64,000 nt of DNA, taken from NCBI GenBank assembly GCA_946122785.1, contig CAMGYJ010000002.1, forward strand, positions 57,809,703-57,873,702. The letters run 5' to 3'. Below, in pieces: positions 48,919 through 61,631 of the stretch (position 1 is its first letter; every line of letters starts with the position of its first letter). Origin of the DNA: Linum tenue (Eukaryota; Streptophyta; Magnoliopsida; Malpighiales; Linaceae). A program made the position numbers and the translations under genes. The notes beneath the pieces are model-generated. The model was given only the letters and a program-made list of their open reading frames with translations. It was not told the DNA's origin and did not search any database.

Positions 48919-50240
48919 GATTGAGCCCCCCTTCTCTCACAAAAGTCCTCTCAGCATGCAACTCTCTGCAAAATCGAAGACAGATATACGCGCAAATCAA
49001 AATCCACAGAAAGCAAATCAGAAGCACTACAATGAACTGTGATGACTGACGTAAAAGGCACATTGAAAAAGTAAGGAGCAATTTCAACTTTTCAACGGTA
49101 AAGTTGAACAGTATTGAGCTCGCTTTCCTCCTCAATCTGTCGGCGATCGTTCTTTCCTTTGAGCAAATCCCTCTGTTTCGGCTCTAACCAGATCGGAAAT
49201 TCGAATACCTAATTCTGGATTGAAGTGGGAAAATGGCACGACTCGGCGAGTATTTCCGAGCTCCAACTCAATTCAACTGAGCTCCACAGTCGGCCGAAAT
49301 ACACTAACCAAACAGCTCGAAACCGAGTTGCGAAATCGCAATCTGATGAAGAAGCAAATTATCCTAAAATCTTCTCAGTCAAAGGAGAAATCTATTTCTG
49401 CGGCACCAGAGAAAATTCAGCCATCAACAAATAACTTCTAGAGAAAATCTCTCAAACTCATCGCCGTCTAAAATAATCAGAGAGGAAACAGACCAGTTAA
49501 GGGAATTTCAATTCAATACAGCCAGGGAGCCGAGAACGACCGACAAAAATAACACACTCGACTTCTCCGCCGACGAAACCACCGCCGGCCGGCACCAAAT
49601 GACTCGAAGAAAAAAAAAAACAAAAAAAAAGCTCTAGCTCCAGAAAACGACGGCGTTCAGCTTTCTCATAGTCAGCGTTAAGTTAGGAAAGGGAATCCCG
49701 ACGAATCCGAAATCCAAAGCACCATTAAGCAAACGAAAGAGAGAAAGAGAGAAAGAGAGAAGGTGAGAAACCTCAGAACCGCCGCGCCGAAGCTTTCATA
49801 CGGCGGAAAACGACGAGCGGCCAGAATCGGGAACGGGAAAACGGAATGTACAGGGAAATAGAGATGGCAAGAGGGAGAGAGAGAGAGAGAGAGAGAAAAA
49901 AAAACAGTAGGAGAAGAAGCTTACCGGATTACGGGATCCTTCCCTGACGGCGAAGAATCAGGGAAATTGAATTTATAGCACCAGTGAGGAAGAGAGAGAG
50001 AGGAGAAGGGGCCGCGTGAATTTAGCGTTTCCTTATCTCGAACAAACAGCGGCGTTCTGCAGGGAGAGAGATAGAGAGAGAATTCTGTTTGGTGAGCAGG
50101 AAAATTTTCTGGATGCAGAGGATCGCAGATGAAGAAGACGAAGAAGGGAAGTGAAAGCGAAGTTAAGAAGAGAGAGAGAGAGGGAGAGAGGTTGGTGGAG
50201 GTGGAGTTGGCGTAGGGAGAGAGCGGTTGTACCGGCCGTT
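48919..50240 (-). promoter_or_regulatory. 5' UTR with leader intron(s) and promoter of the VAP gene
   Basis: On the minus strand, ATCCG|GTAAGC near 49926 is a canonical donor, and TTTTGCAG|AGAG near 48966 is an acceptor 45 bp before the ATG, implying a leader intron of about 960 bp. GA-rich microsatellites (49739-49762, 49878-49896, 50171-50190) sit around the likely transcription start. The small open frames here are chance. Confidence 0.5.
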
Positions 50241-50770
50241 TAAACGGAGGATCTGGTTCTCCGCCCCAACCCCCTGCTTTTTTCCCTTTCTTCTTCCTCC
50301 CCTGCTGCTGCTACCTTCTGGTTTTGATCTTGGTGACGCTGACGTCCCCGGAAATTGTTTTGGAAAAAGAAAGAGGAAAATTAGAATATTATATATACAT
50401 ATAAGGAAGAAATTTTAAGAATGAAAAAATTCATAATATATGGGAAGAGTTTTTTAATCTTAAAAATATGGTCAAATGATAATTTATTAAAAAAAAACGC
50501 TTTGAATAGTAATACCAAAAAGGGGGAAATACAAATACTCCGCTGGGAACAAAGCCAAATATGATATGATGTACGTATAGTGGAAATTGTATTTACAAAC
50601 TGTATGGATTCAACGGCAATTTCAAAGATCATATGGAGATTTTGATTTTGATTTTAGTTTTATTTTGATTTTGATTTTTTCTCAATCTTAGCTATACCAA
50701 GAAAACGGTTAGATCTATCTAAATAGGAAATAATCATTTGAAATAATTAGTTAGGATTGAGCAGAAGAGC
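50241..50770. other. AT-rich spacer
   Basis: No gene is recognised. A TTTTGATTTTGATTTTAG-type short repeat lies near 50640-50680. Confidence 0.3.
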
Positions 50771-51324
50771 TAGGGATAGCAATGGGTCGGGTCGGGGACG
50801 GATAGTGCATATCCGTTACCCTACCTAAAGTAGTTCGGGTTTTACCTATACCCACATGTGAAACGGGTAGAAAATTAAAACAATGCCCATACCCGTTCGG
50901 GTTTTGGGTATCCACGGTTATCCATGGGTAATGATTTCTCATCATAACTCTAAACAGTATGTTAACATTCACATGTATTCTCAGTTTCTCACATTACGTA
51001 AGAGGAAAAGTATGACAACAATTCACTAGAATGAAGAAAATTAATTAAAAATAATAATTTCATGAAAATATTATATTTATATGCTAAATATAAAATATGT
51101 TAGAGAAAAATAATGATTATTTTTAGACAAAATAAATATGTATGTGTATAACCGGGCGGGTTCGGGTTGGATAGTGAGAAACCCATGCCCACCCATCACC
51201 CGCAATATTCGGGTTCGAGTTTTACCCGTACCCACTAAATGTCCTTCGGGTTCGGGTTTTACCCTACCCGATTAGGCCGGGTTCGGACGGATATCCATGG
51301 TTACAGATATTTTTGCCATCCCTA
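50771..51324. mobile_element. hAT-like MITE with perfect 8-bp target duplication AGAAGAGC
   Basis: It starts TAGGGATAGCAA and ends TTGCCATCCCTA. AGAAGAGC is present on both sides (50763-50770 and 51325-51332). CGGGTTCGGGTT/ACCCGTACCC words fill the ends. It is the better-preserved relative of the 21135-21640 copy and shares its termini with the 4597-5552 element. Confidence 0.92.
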
Positions 51325-51332
51325 AGAAGAGC

Positions 51333-53491
51333 GATCGTTAAAGGCCGTCTCAAAATCAATAAAATCGTCATAGAATTAATATATAAATTACTTTATTGTC
51401 CTTTTTTTAATTTGGAACTCAATCACAAACCAAACAATCACATATTCTTCCTTTTAGCTCATGCCTCATGACGCCTTTCCCCCTTCCCCTCTAGCAAGCA
51501 GCGCTCTCCCTCCGCTCTTCCCCCGAAAAATGAACATGCTCTACCTCCCCTCCTCATAGCCTTCTGTTATGCATTTTCCCTAGAAAACGAACTGAGATCT
51601 CTCGCCTTTGTCGACCCTCCCTCCGCTCCACCCTCTTCCTCCAGTAAATGAACCTTAATCAACAATATCACTACGACTCTCGCAACATCGTAGTGTCAAG
51701 CAGCGATGTGATGTTATTAAGACTAACTTTGGAGCTCAAATCTATGAACACATTGCAGCCATGAGGCAACAACATCGTTGTTCGAACTCGTGTACCGATC
51801 CTAGGCTCCTAGAATTGTCACAATTCATTTGTATGAGCTTCACGCGAATGAAATAATTTGAGAGCATGAGATGTAGAAAGGACTAAGGACTCCAACTTCC
51901 TAAAAGAGAGTGGAGAAACATGGGAGCTGGGGGGAAATGGAGCACTTTCAGGATGACTATTGGGAGATGAGGGACAACTAATCACACAGAAACGCATATG
52001 TCTCACTTTTTATCTTTTTCCTGTTACTTCTAGTTACAGAGCTCTCCTTCATAGGTATAGTCGTTATAGTATTTGTTTAGATCTCAAGGAATATTCATAG
52101 GAGTATAAGTAATATTAGTATAGATTTCTTCAAACATCAAACACACTCTTTCGAAAAATATTGCCGGCAAAGGTATGAATTTAGTAACAATCATCATGAT
52201 TTCCAGAAGTCAGAAACACAATCAAAAGCAACATAGTGAAAGTTTCCACTGAAAAAATGTAACTGATAAGTGTACCAACAAAAATTGCATAGCAGACTCT
52301 CAGTATAAATGAAGAAGTTTGGCATGAAATCTCAAAAGCACATGATTGATGTGCATAACCCTATACATTAATCATGTTATTAGTTTATGAGTGTACCCTT
52401 AAATGTCATAAGTGCATTCTTTAACTCACCGCCTATTTTGTTCCTACCTTCAATTGTATACCCTCAAATCATTGGAACTTGGGGTGCCTATATATGCACA
52501 AATATACTTGTCTAAGTTAACATCTCTAATTGTTTGGGCATCAAAATGGTTTTGCTTTAAATAATGCATTGTGTATATTGAACATTTAATTGGCTTTAAA
52601 TAAGTCAATTCAACTAAGCACAACAAATGGATTAGGGTAGAGATGTTTTGAATTTTTAGTTGTTTTGGTCCACCATCAACAACACTGTGTTGTTTAACAA
52701 CATTTCGACGGTCAGGAGCGTCATGAATTCCATGGTGTCCTTAGTAACACCGCGAGTTCAACAATGGCGTAGTCAAACCAACGAGGTTGTTTAATCAACA
52801 ACATCAATATAAGTCTTGCAACATCCTGGTCTCAACTCTCAAACAACAAAGTCGTTCTATAATGACCAACCGTTGCATCTCATATCCATGATGACTTTGC
52901 AGCCATGAAGCAACAACCTTGTTGGTTGAACCTCTCTACTGATCTTAGGCTCCTAAATGGGTCACAATTCATTTGCATGTGTTTCACGCAAAGGTTATTT
53001 GGTTGGGAGCGTGAAATGCAGAAAAGTTGAGCGCTTCAGCTTCCTAAAAGGGGGTAAAGAAACATGGGAGACAAAAATGGTGCAGTTTCGCGATGACTAT
53101 TGGGATGCTTTTTCATTAAGAATCTAGAGCGAAGATAGAGAGGAGGGACAACACTAATCACACAGAAACACACATATCCCACTTTTTATCTTTTCTCTGT
53201 TACTTCTGGTTGTGGAGCTCTCTTTTTATGAAGAATTCTTCATAGTGCTCGTTGAGCTAAAGGCATTTTCATAAGAGTATTGTAATTTTGTATAGATTTC
53301 CTCAAGCATCAAATACTCTCGTCCGAACATTGTCGGAAGAAGTGTGAACCGAGTAACAATCACCTGATTTCTAGAAATCAAAAGCACAATCAAAAGCAAC
53401 AGCTAAAAATTTCCACCAAGAATTGAACTGTTAAGTGTACCAACAAAATGAGCATTTACTCAGTATAAATGAAGGCATTTGAGAAATCATC
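51333..53491. repeat. Two diverged direct copies of a ~600-730-bp sequence
   Basis: The segments at about 51750-52320 and 52890-53475 align in the same orientation. Anchors in both are GCAGCCATGA(G/A)GCAACAAC, TCACAATTCATTTG, CTTCCTAAAAG, GAAACATGGGAG, GATGACTATTGGGA, AATCACACAGAAAC, CACTTTTTATCTTTT, AAGTGTACCAACAAAA and CTCAGTATAAATGAAG. No protein domain is visible in either. They could be LTRs of an unknown element or a segmental tandem duplication. Confidence 0.65.
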
Positions 53492-53494
53492 TTA

Positions 53495-53795
53495 GGGGTC
53501 GTTTGCTTCAAGGATTTGGATGTGGGATTTGGTTCCAAATCCAACACATGAAGAATTTGTCCAAAAGCCATTGTTTGTTGAGCCAAAATGGACCCCACAG
53601 ATTTGTAAATCCCACCTCATACCCTGGGATATGGAGACAAGCTGAAAAACTATCAAATTCATGATAAAAATAGCTCAACAAAGAAAAGATTTCCTCAAAT
53701 CCATAATACCCAAAATCTCTAATAAATCTCAAGATTTTTAATTAACAAATTCATAACAAAACCCTCGTTATAAAATCCTTGAAGCAAACGATACC
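53495..53795. mobile_element. Tourist-like (PIF/Harbinger) MITE, TSD TTA
   Basis: The termini GGGGTCGTTTGCTTCAAGGA and (inverse of the right end) GGTATCGTTTGCTTCAAGGA match at all but two positions. Both flanks are TTA (53492-53494 and 53796-53798). The 301-bp length and internal CAAATCC/GGATTTGG words fit Tourist-type MITEs. Confidence 0.85.
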
Positions 53796-53798
53796 TTA

Positions 53799-55780
53799 AT
53801 ATAATTGCTCCCCATCCTCCAATCCATGGAGGGAAATGCCCTTATTTGTAGATCACCCAACGTTTTCTATGTCCCCACACCATTTCAGAAAAAAAAAAGC
53901 CTTGGATCTCCCATTCGTTGTCCCTTTCTTTCTTTCTCTTATTATTCATCTAACTCCCTTTTTTTTATACACGAGTTTTCCTTTTCTTCATCTACTTTTC
54001 TCTAGTGAGTGCGTTTCAATCTGTAACTGCTAAATACCTACAGGGTGATTAGTGTTTGAAGTTTGAACTCTCAAAGCTTTTCTTGTTATTTATGAGAAAT
54101 TGTAAATATCCGAGTGATTGAAAACAACTATCATATAGTACATAATCAATAGGAGATTTCACCCTATCAAAATAATAATAATAATAATAATAATAATAGG
54201 AGATTTCACTAACTAGAACCCAACATCGTTAAAGTTACAATACAGTTATGGTATTGTTATACTAAAATTTTGTTTGGATTTTCACTTTTTTTTTTATAGA
54301 ATGTTTGGATTTTCACTTTAATTCCGTGCTCTCATAACTATCTATTGTTTTCCTTCACTGTTATGTATTCTAGTTTCTTTGAGGCTTCAGCAACAATGAG
54401 AGAAAGAGGCCGACCGGACATCCAACTAATGAAAAACAATTCAATTTGTATTGAAAATTATGAGGTGCGACTGCGCAAGCAATTTCAAGAGAAGGTGACA
54501 AAAAAGGAAGTTAATTTCTTAAAAAAAAAGAAGAAATTAATGTGATTTGAATTTCAGTGGCCAAGCATGTGGTAAAAAAACATAGGTTAATATCTCAAAA
54601 TGAACCGAATTTCATATTAATAGATTGTTTAAGTTTTTAAATTTATTATTTTCTCGTGGTTGCATGGTTTCATGACTAACGATCAATGATGTTGACTATT
54701 CAACTTAACGTGTACTTAAACCATGAGTCGGGTAGAAGTAGTCGTAAGAGTGTAAAATTCGAGACAAGATGGGTAGTTTTGAAAATTCGGACAAATTAGT
54801 CTTACTACTGTAAAGTTTTGACTACTTTAATGCATTGACCCAGAACATATTAATTTGTTCTATTTTTCGAATTTGTTAGAAATCCAACTGTGTGTTTAAC
54901 CGCGATATAAAAGTACAAGGGACCATGGCCATGTCTAGTTGTCTACCAATAGTTTCACCACTAATTATGGTTTCATTTCTATTAATCCATAAAATAATGG
55001 TATTGTGATTCAAGCTGAGATTTTCTAGTGAATTGGTTGATGGTCACGATGAATGAAAAAGTAGGAAGTTATGAAGAAGAAAATTAAGGGAAACCGGGAA
55101 GCGTTCCAGATCTCCACTTTTGACTTTCTACAACTACGCCAAAAGCAACAATATCCCCTACCATCATCATTGTACACATTAGAAAGAAAAGGTCTATACT
55201 TTGATCAAAATCCGCAATTTCTTTTTCTTATCGGTTTAGCTGCTGCAAAAGTTGGGGTTTTCTCTGTAAAGTGGAATGTGATTATTGTATATTCTTATTT
55301 TATGGACGATTAATGGCTTAGGTTATGTTTTTTGATTACCGCTTAGGTTATGTTTAAGTTCAACGGAACCATATCTTTTTCTCAATGAATATTCAGTAAC
55401 CCACGTTTATAATTATAAGTAATTACAGATTCCCTTCTTTCTGGTGTAAAGCCTGAACGACTATACAGCCATTGTAGCGAGAATTCATAGTTGTTTTTTT
55501 AGTTTTATTAGGTGGCGATGTCGCGTCTTGTCGCGGAGAGGAGATGGTCTATGGACATGTATTATGTAGCTTGTTATAGTGTTTTGTTAGTATTATTAGT
55601 CTAAAATTATTTTTTTGTTAGCAATTTCGTTAGTAATATTGACTTGACAATATGATATTGATTGAGAAGAGATATATGGTGGTGCACATCCAATTTAATA
55701 AATTCTGAAAATTTTGGCTAATAAATTATATTTACCTAAACCCAAGTAGACCCATTGATTATGGGTAGGGCATGGGTGAA
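53799..55780. other. AT-rich spacer with an (AAT)n microsatellite
   Basis: An (AAT)/(ATA) trinucleotide run lies at about 54170-54197. The short open frames (54345-54545, 55071-55313) have no recognisable family. No gene is supported. Confidence 0.35.
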
Positions 55781-55799
55781 GTATATAGGAGTTTGGAAG

Positions 55800-56740
55800 T
55801 TTGTAGATGAGTTTGGGTAGGGGAGCCTCTTAATATAAGGGGGTTTCTCTCTAAGCTACGTTAGAACAGCACAATAGATTGCCAAGCACACACAATGCAC
55901 AATCACCATGAAAAATACCTCAAATCTTAAATAAAATACCACCTACACACAATCATTCAATCCACACAATCAACTACATGATAGAAGTTAGGGTTCTACA
56001 ACACCCAAGTGAAAAGGGAGACTAGTCCATGCTAGACAAAGGAAGGAAAAAGGAAGAAACCATCATTGTGATGCCTCAAACCCTCCTTGTGCTTGTACAG
56101 ATCCTCCTTTGAAGAGGAGCTTCCCAAATCTTCACTTGGAGCAAATCCTAGCCTCTTCTCCCTCTTGGTTCGTGGCTTTCTCTCTCTATGGTTTCAAGAA
56201 GAAGAAGGTTTCTCTCACTTTTGGGCTCCCTCTCTTCCTCCTTTCAGCTCACCTTTTATGCAATGATCGCGCCCAGTTCACGACCATGAACATTAGGCTG
56301 GGACCGTGAACACAACCCAAAATGCAGCTTCAATTGTTATGTTCGCGGTCCATTGATTCAGTTCATGGTCTTACAACCGTGAACTGACACAGCGCCAGTA
56401 AATATGTTCGTCCATGGATTCATTTCATGGTCTTACAACCGTGAACTGACACAGCGCTAGTAACCTTTGAAACCTCTCTAGGCGCCCTTTAGTTCGCGAT
56501 TTGTGGTTCCAGTCATGCTCCTGGTGACTGTGAACTGCTGCTACTTCCTCCTCTTTGCACGGTCATTCATTGCGCCTTTTCTTCCAACTTTTGACTCCAG
56601 GGTTGGTTTTGCCTATTAGAGTTTGAAACACATTGAAACACATCAAACCTGGCGTAAAACAACCCTTTTTGGAGCTCAAATGCCACAAACGCGAAAGAGA
56701 AACAGGGATAAAAGTGTACATTTAGGCCCGAATAAAGTCT
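55800..56740 (-). mobile_element. LTR fragment (GTTCACGGTC family), copy C, reverse orientation
   Basis: Read on the minus strand, it has TGTACACTTTTATCCC at the right end (about 56714-56729), then a block of GTTCACGGTC-like words (56270-56530). The leader sequence in the left part resembles the other copies. A 40-bp phrase, TTCATGGTCTTACAACCGTG, is tandemly repeated near 56361 and 56425. Confidence 0.55.
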
Positions 56741-57590
56741 TCTTCAATTTCTTCAATGTTTCTTCTTCCCTTCTTTATGGAGTAGTTCGCTAAGGTACTA
56801 GGGGTTCTAAACCCCAAACCCTAGTTTTAGAGTTTATTATGCATGTATGGATATTTTAGGGTTTGAATGAATGAATGTGTCTGTCTAGTTGATTCTATTA
56901 CTATTCTATCCTTGATTGTTTTTGGGTAAATCACCCTAATCTTCTCTATTAGCCTAATTTATGCTTCTACACTGGGTATGGAGTTCTAGGGGTAGACATG
57001 TATGCGCCATCAAGCAGATCGAGATAGATGTATGAATAGGGACCTATGGTGGGCGAGGTGACCAAACCCCTATCATAGGTTAGCCTTCGTACACACAATT
57101 CGAGATAAAACCTCAGTGTGGACGGTGGATAGTATACATTGATAGGAGCTACGAGCTTAATTCCCCAGATACGATAGCTTAGATCGAGGTGACTTTATAT
57201 GGGTTTAGGGGAGGCATACTCGAAGGCGTGTGGATAACCATGCAAGTACACTGAAAAGAGCTCACTCACCACATTCGATAACCCTAAATATCTATGCATG
57301 CATTGTAGCCCTAAGCTAGGAGGAGGGATAGTTCCCCGAAGTACATGCTTTTAGCTTTGATCATTCTATAGTCTAGTTATCTCCTCAAGTCCTCCACACA
57401 AACCTCCAATACTAATTACCTAATTCACAACAAGGTAGAAAGTAGGCTATGGTACTAGGATCGGAGTAAAATAGGACATTGATTACCACTATACGATAAT
57501 GCCATCTTAGGTTATACGTGGCTTAGGATGGGGTAGTTGTTGACACGTGCTAACCATTGACAATAATATGCAAGGATTCGATTGATCACT
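56741..57590 (+). mobile_element. LTR leader fragment in opposite orientation to its neighbours
   Basis: AACCCTAGTTTTAGAG...GCATGTATGG and the GGGCGAGGTGACCAAACCCC, GATCGAGGTGACTTTATATG phrases resemble the leader of copy D (43.7-44.5 kb) in the plus orientation. It abuts copy C head to head, implying nested insertion or inversion. Confidence 0.4.
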
Positions 57591-57599
57591 CTATGACTT

Positions 57600-58096
57600 C
57601 TTCTCTTCCTTCCAATGGTAGTGGGCGATTGTGAGCAATTTGTGCACATGCTTGCTCAACAAGCCCTCCTAGCCTCACCGTGTGTCAAAGGAGTTCCTCC
57701 AATTCCAGTAGAAGGTTGAGCCGAAATGGTCGACAATTGGGAGGTCCATGCTAGAGCACCCTTCATTGGTGCCCCGGGCACATCGCTCCACCATGAGCTC
57801 CAATTCACTATTTGGCTTCGGTTATAGAGTGGCACGTGGTCTTGAGGTTTCTCCTACGAAAGCTTCTATGGCCAACTCCAACTTGGATTTCACCTCGAGT
57901 TGTGGAGGGAAACCCTCTTGATATGGGGAAGCTTCTTGATATCCCATGAGCATGGTTGCTCTTCTTGGAAGGGAGGTTGGTAGTAGAACACGGATCTTTG
58001 ACTTCCCCCACTTTGATCGTTCAATGAAGTTCCGGGGTAACCACTATTGGGTGGTGGTGAGTACCCCCACACTTGGGTGAAATCATAAGGATCCAT
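57600..58096 (-). pseudogene. Ty3/gypsy gag N-terminus remnant 1
   Basis: The minus strand from 58096 reads MDPYDFTQVWGYSPPPNSGY, then GTSLNDQSGG and FYYQPPFQEEQP. This is the Pro/Tyr/Gln-rich gag start seen in Tat/Ogre-like plant gypsy elements. The frame breaks after about 68 codons. It lies just downstream of the PBS at 58281-58298, as expected. Confidence 0.6.
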
Positions 58097-58280
58097 GATC
58101 CAATACCTACAAACACAAAAACACTAAAAAGGAAAATCAAACACACACAAACCACCCTTCAAGACGAAGATTGGGTCAATCAAAACACAAATGAAACACA
58201 CAAAAAAAAAAACAAAAAGGAAAGATAGAAATTCTTAAAGTAACACTAAATGACTTTTTCTAGATAATAGACCGTAAGAT

Positions 58281-59495
58281 TCCCCGACAACTGCGCCAAA
58301 AAATTGACTTGCATGGACTAGACCGCGTATTAAAGTCCCAACTGGAGGGCAAGTATTTTTTAATTATCAAACCCGGGTCGTTCCATGTACCCCTACTTCA
58401 AACGCTTATGTTGTTATCGAGCAAAAGGTTTTGGGATTAAAAACTAAGAAAAATACATAATGAACAAGCAAGTAAAGTAAATCGAGGAGAATTATATATG
58501 AGAGGACTTCACTCGGGTATTTCTCCACCTAGTCTCGTATTAAGAAACCATGAACGAAGCTCTAGTGTGAAGGATGTATTTATAAACCATGAGGCTGGTA
58601 CAACTAGTTAGGAAACCCTAACTCTCTTAGTCGACTAGTTAAGGACATCAACAATAAACTAGGTGGCCTAACTCTCTTAGCCATTTGACTATGGATTGCA
58701 ACTATAAGCTAAGAAATCTATCCCTCTTAACCAATCAACCAAGGATTGCAAGAACCATTCCCTCGAAAATTAATCCGAACGGCGGATAGAGAATAATCAT
58801 GATGGGATCATGGCTCTAATCGGATATTGATGTTTGCCATCATTTGCCTAGGTGGGGGACACAAATTGGCCCAGAATCCAGCTTCTCAAAGCCTCTTACC
58901 ACAAAGGGATTCTCTTCACCTAGGTCAAAATGACCCAATAATAAGTTAAACCTAGAAACACTCAATCATTCATGAATAATACCTCAAATATTATATAAAA
59001 CAATCAATCAACCCACATAGAGTTATGTTCTTACATCTTAAGACACATCTACACTAGGGTTCACAATACCTAAGTGAGTAGGTAGGCTATTCAATAGCTA
59101 GGCAAGGGAAAACAACAAAAAAAGAGAAAGAACCATGAGGAGATGACAATTTCATTCTTTGTTGCTTGAATCTCCCTGGAGAAGAATCAAACATTCAAAC
59201 CTCTAGCTAGGGAAAGCCTAATCTCCTTCTTCCTCCATTGAATGTCACTTTCTGTCTCTAGATCTAAAGAATAAACCCTAATCTCTCACTAGAAATCCCG
59301 TTTTATTATGCACACTAAAACTCTACCAAAAAGCTCCCTTTCTCCGTTTTATACCCAGATCGACGTCTGTTCACGGTCCTAGTTCACGACAGTGAACTCG
59401 AGGCTTAGACCGTGATCTCGAACAAAAGTGTGTCGTTTCATTAAGGCTCTTCACCGTCTGGGGCGAATTATCACGGTCGAGTGATCGTGATATTC
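58281..59495 (-). mobile_element. PBS and truncated LTR of gypsy remnant 1
   Basis: On the minus strand, TGGCGCAGTTGTCGGGGA (58281-58298) is the Tat/Athila-type primer-binding site. The LTR runs rightwards from about 58301 and shares anchors with copy A (CATGTACCCCTACTTCAA, TAAAGTAAATCGAGGAGAAT, and GTTCACGGTC words at 59370-59475). It is cut near 59495, where gag sequence of a second element takes over. Confidence 0.65.
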
Positions 59496-59650
59496 TTTGA
59501 GTCCTGTTTATCTTGGAAGGGAGGTTGATCATAGAACCCTTTTCCTTGGCTTCCACTCCCTTGACTACTCCATGAATCTCCGGGGTACCCCCATTTGGAT
59601 GCTTTTGGATACCTCCAAATTTTGTAGAAGCCATTCGGATCCATGATTCC
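59496..59650 (-). pseudogene. Ty3/gypsy gag N-terminus remnant 2
   Basis: The minus-strand frame starting near 59645 reads MDPNGFYKIWRYPKASKWGY, then PGDSWSSQGSGSQGKGFY and DQPPFQDKQ. It aligns with remnant 1 residue for residue. Only about 50 codons survive before the junction with the LTR of remnant 1. Confidence 0.6.
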
Positions 59651-59804
59651 ACCTACATAAACAAAAATAGAAGAAGGAAATCAACCAAACATAAACCACC
59701 CTTCAAGATGAAGAGTGGGTGAACAAAACACAACCAAAACACTAAACAAAAAACAAAAAGGTTAATGTAACGACCTAAGCCTTTTTCCGATAACCTAGAA
59801 TGTT

Positions 59805-60560
59805 TCCACGACAACGGCGCAAAAAAAATTGGTTTTCTCTAGCTACAACATTCCCAATCGATGGACAAGTATAACCGAAGATCGGGTGTAGCATAGTTTA
59901 AGCAAGTAATAAAATTTATCGTACCACGGGGATCTAGGCTTACCTTACTTCAGGGTTAGGGTTCGTTATCTAGCCAACCTAGAATAGTCATTAAAAAGAC
60001 TAAACTAACTAACATAGCTTATTACAAGGTGGGAGCTCTCTTAGGTTTTAATCCCCCTAGTTTCGTCATTTGATCGATGTTGAGCATCATCACTTCTTGA
60101 TCGACTCACTACCCTACCGTTAGGAGGTTGACTCCCTCGGGACAAAGCCGAAACGGTAAAGTGATGGATAAGTGGAGCCCTATTCAACCTAGGGCAAACC
60201 TATATCGTAGGATATTGGTCCAAACGACTCTTTCGAGGATTACCTAGACAATATAGGATGAGGAGTGGATTATCTCCCTCCTAGTTCAAAAGCTCAATCG
60301 ACATTAATATGAAGTGGAATCCAAAATCATGGAATCCATGAAAACCATCCATCATTAATGAAAACATGGAATCTGTCACATACACCAACACAAATCCAAA
60401 AGCTACAACCTAGGGTTCATCAACCTATGAGAAGAGGTTTTAATTCATAGAGAGGATAGAGATTACAATACAAAGCACAAATTTTTCCTTCTTCATCTTC
60501 TAGGGGTTGATCTACAAACTTCAATGGTGGGCGACATCCTCCAAGCAAGCTCCAAAGACC

Positions 60561-60594
<34 letters not shown>

Positions 60595-61150
60595 AGAAGT
60601 TCCTCTTTAGGGTTTTGGGCAGGAACCCTATACGGGAACCAAGAAATTCCAAACCCAGCCAAACTCCCCCTTCTCTCTCCTAGCTACCTTATATTTATCC
60701 TGCCCAAGTCCCAGCTTTACAGCCTGGAAGTCACCTCCGTGACATCAGACACCTCCCCTTGATCTTGTACGAATCCGCAGGTGTTTGCCGTCGTTTTGGT
60801 CCAACATCACGGAAACTGAGAAAAGATCACAGTTTGGTGACCGTAGCAACTCTTCCTGCACGCGAGACGTGAAAATCCTCCTAGCCCTCGTCAATTTTCA
60901 TGGCCGCAGATCAATCTTCACGGGCTGGAAGACCATGAAAATATCTCCCAGCCCGTGACCTTGGCACTTTCTTGATACTTTGGCGTTTTTCGACACCCAT
61001 TCGTCCTAAAACTCGTTATTGACCTTGCCACACGTACTAGGACCTAAAATATATCAAAATAAAGCACAATCTAGCGTAAAATAGGTCAAGGGATATCATT
61101 TACCACGTCAATCGATTAAGAGACGAGGGGTAAAATATGTGCAATTAGGC
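59805..61150 (-). mobile_element. PBS and LTR of gypsy remnant 2 (GTTCACGGTC family), copy B
   Basis: TTGCGCCGTTGTCGTGGA (59805-59822, minus strand) is a mutated Tat/Athila primer site. The LTR extends right to about 61150, with GGTCCTAGTACGTGTGGCAA near 61030 and TTTTACCCCTCG near 61125 matching copy A. TATA-like sequence lies near 60688. A (TC)n run is at about 60561-60594. An open frame here (60662-60420, minus) is chance. Confidence 0.65.
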
Positions 61151-61631
61151 CCATATCGTTGGATGTTGGCAATAAGAACAAAACTGGAGTAGTAACCTTC
61201 TTGGGAGCAGTTCGAGATCCTTTTCTTGGAGTTTGCATGCTTCAATGTATGGAAGAGAATTAATACATGCATCTACCGCATACATGCACCACCTTTATTT
61301 TGTTGCTTTCATTTTAATCATAATTGCGCAACTACAATTCAAGCTCGGATAGCTCGAATCGATCTTCAAACAAACTAGTAAAAGTAAAGGATACATGGAG
61401 ATTGATAATCGCCACAATCAAGTGTGATCGCTTGATTGGTAAGAGTCTTCCAAGCCCTTCTGGAATCTTCAACAGAAAATCTCAAACAAGGATCTTGCCC
61501 TAACTATGGAATACACCAATAGCCTAACCAATAAACTATAAGCACTCATGCACAATGGGGGAAAACACACCTATGATATCTCAATCAAGGTAGTCCAATT
61601 TCGGGATGAAACTTTTATAAGGATGGAGGAA

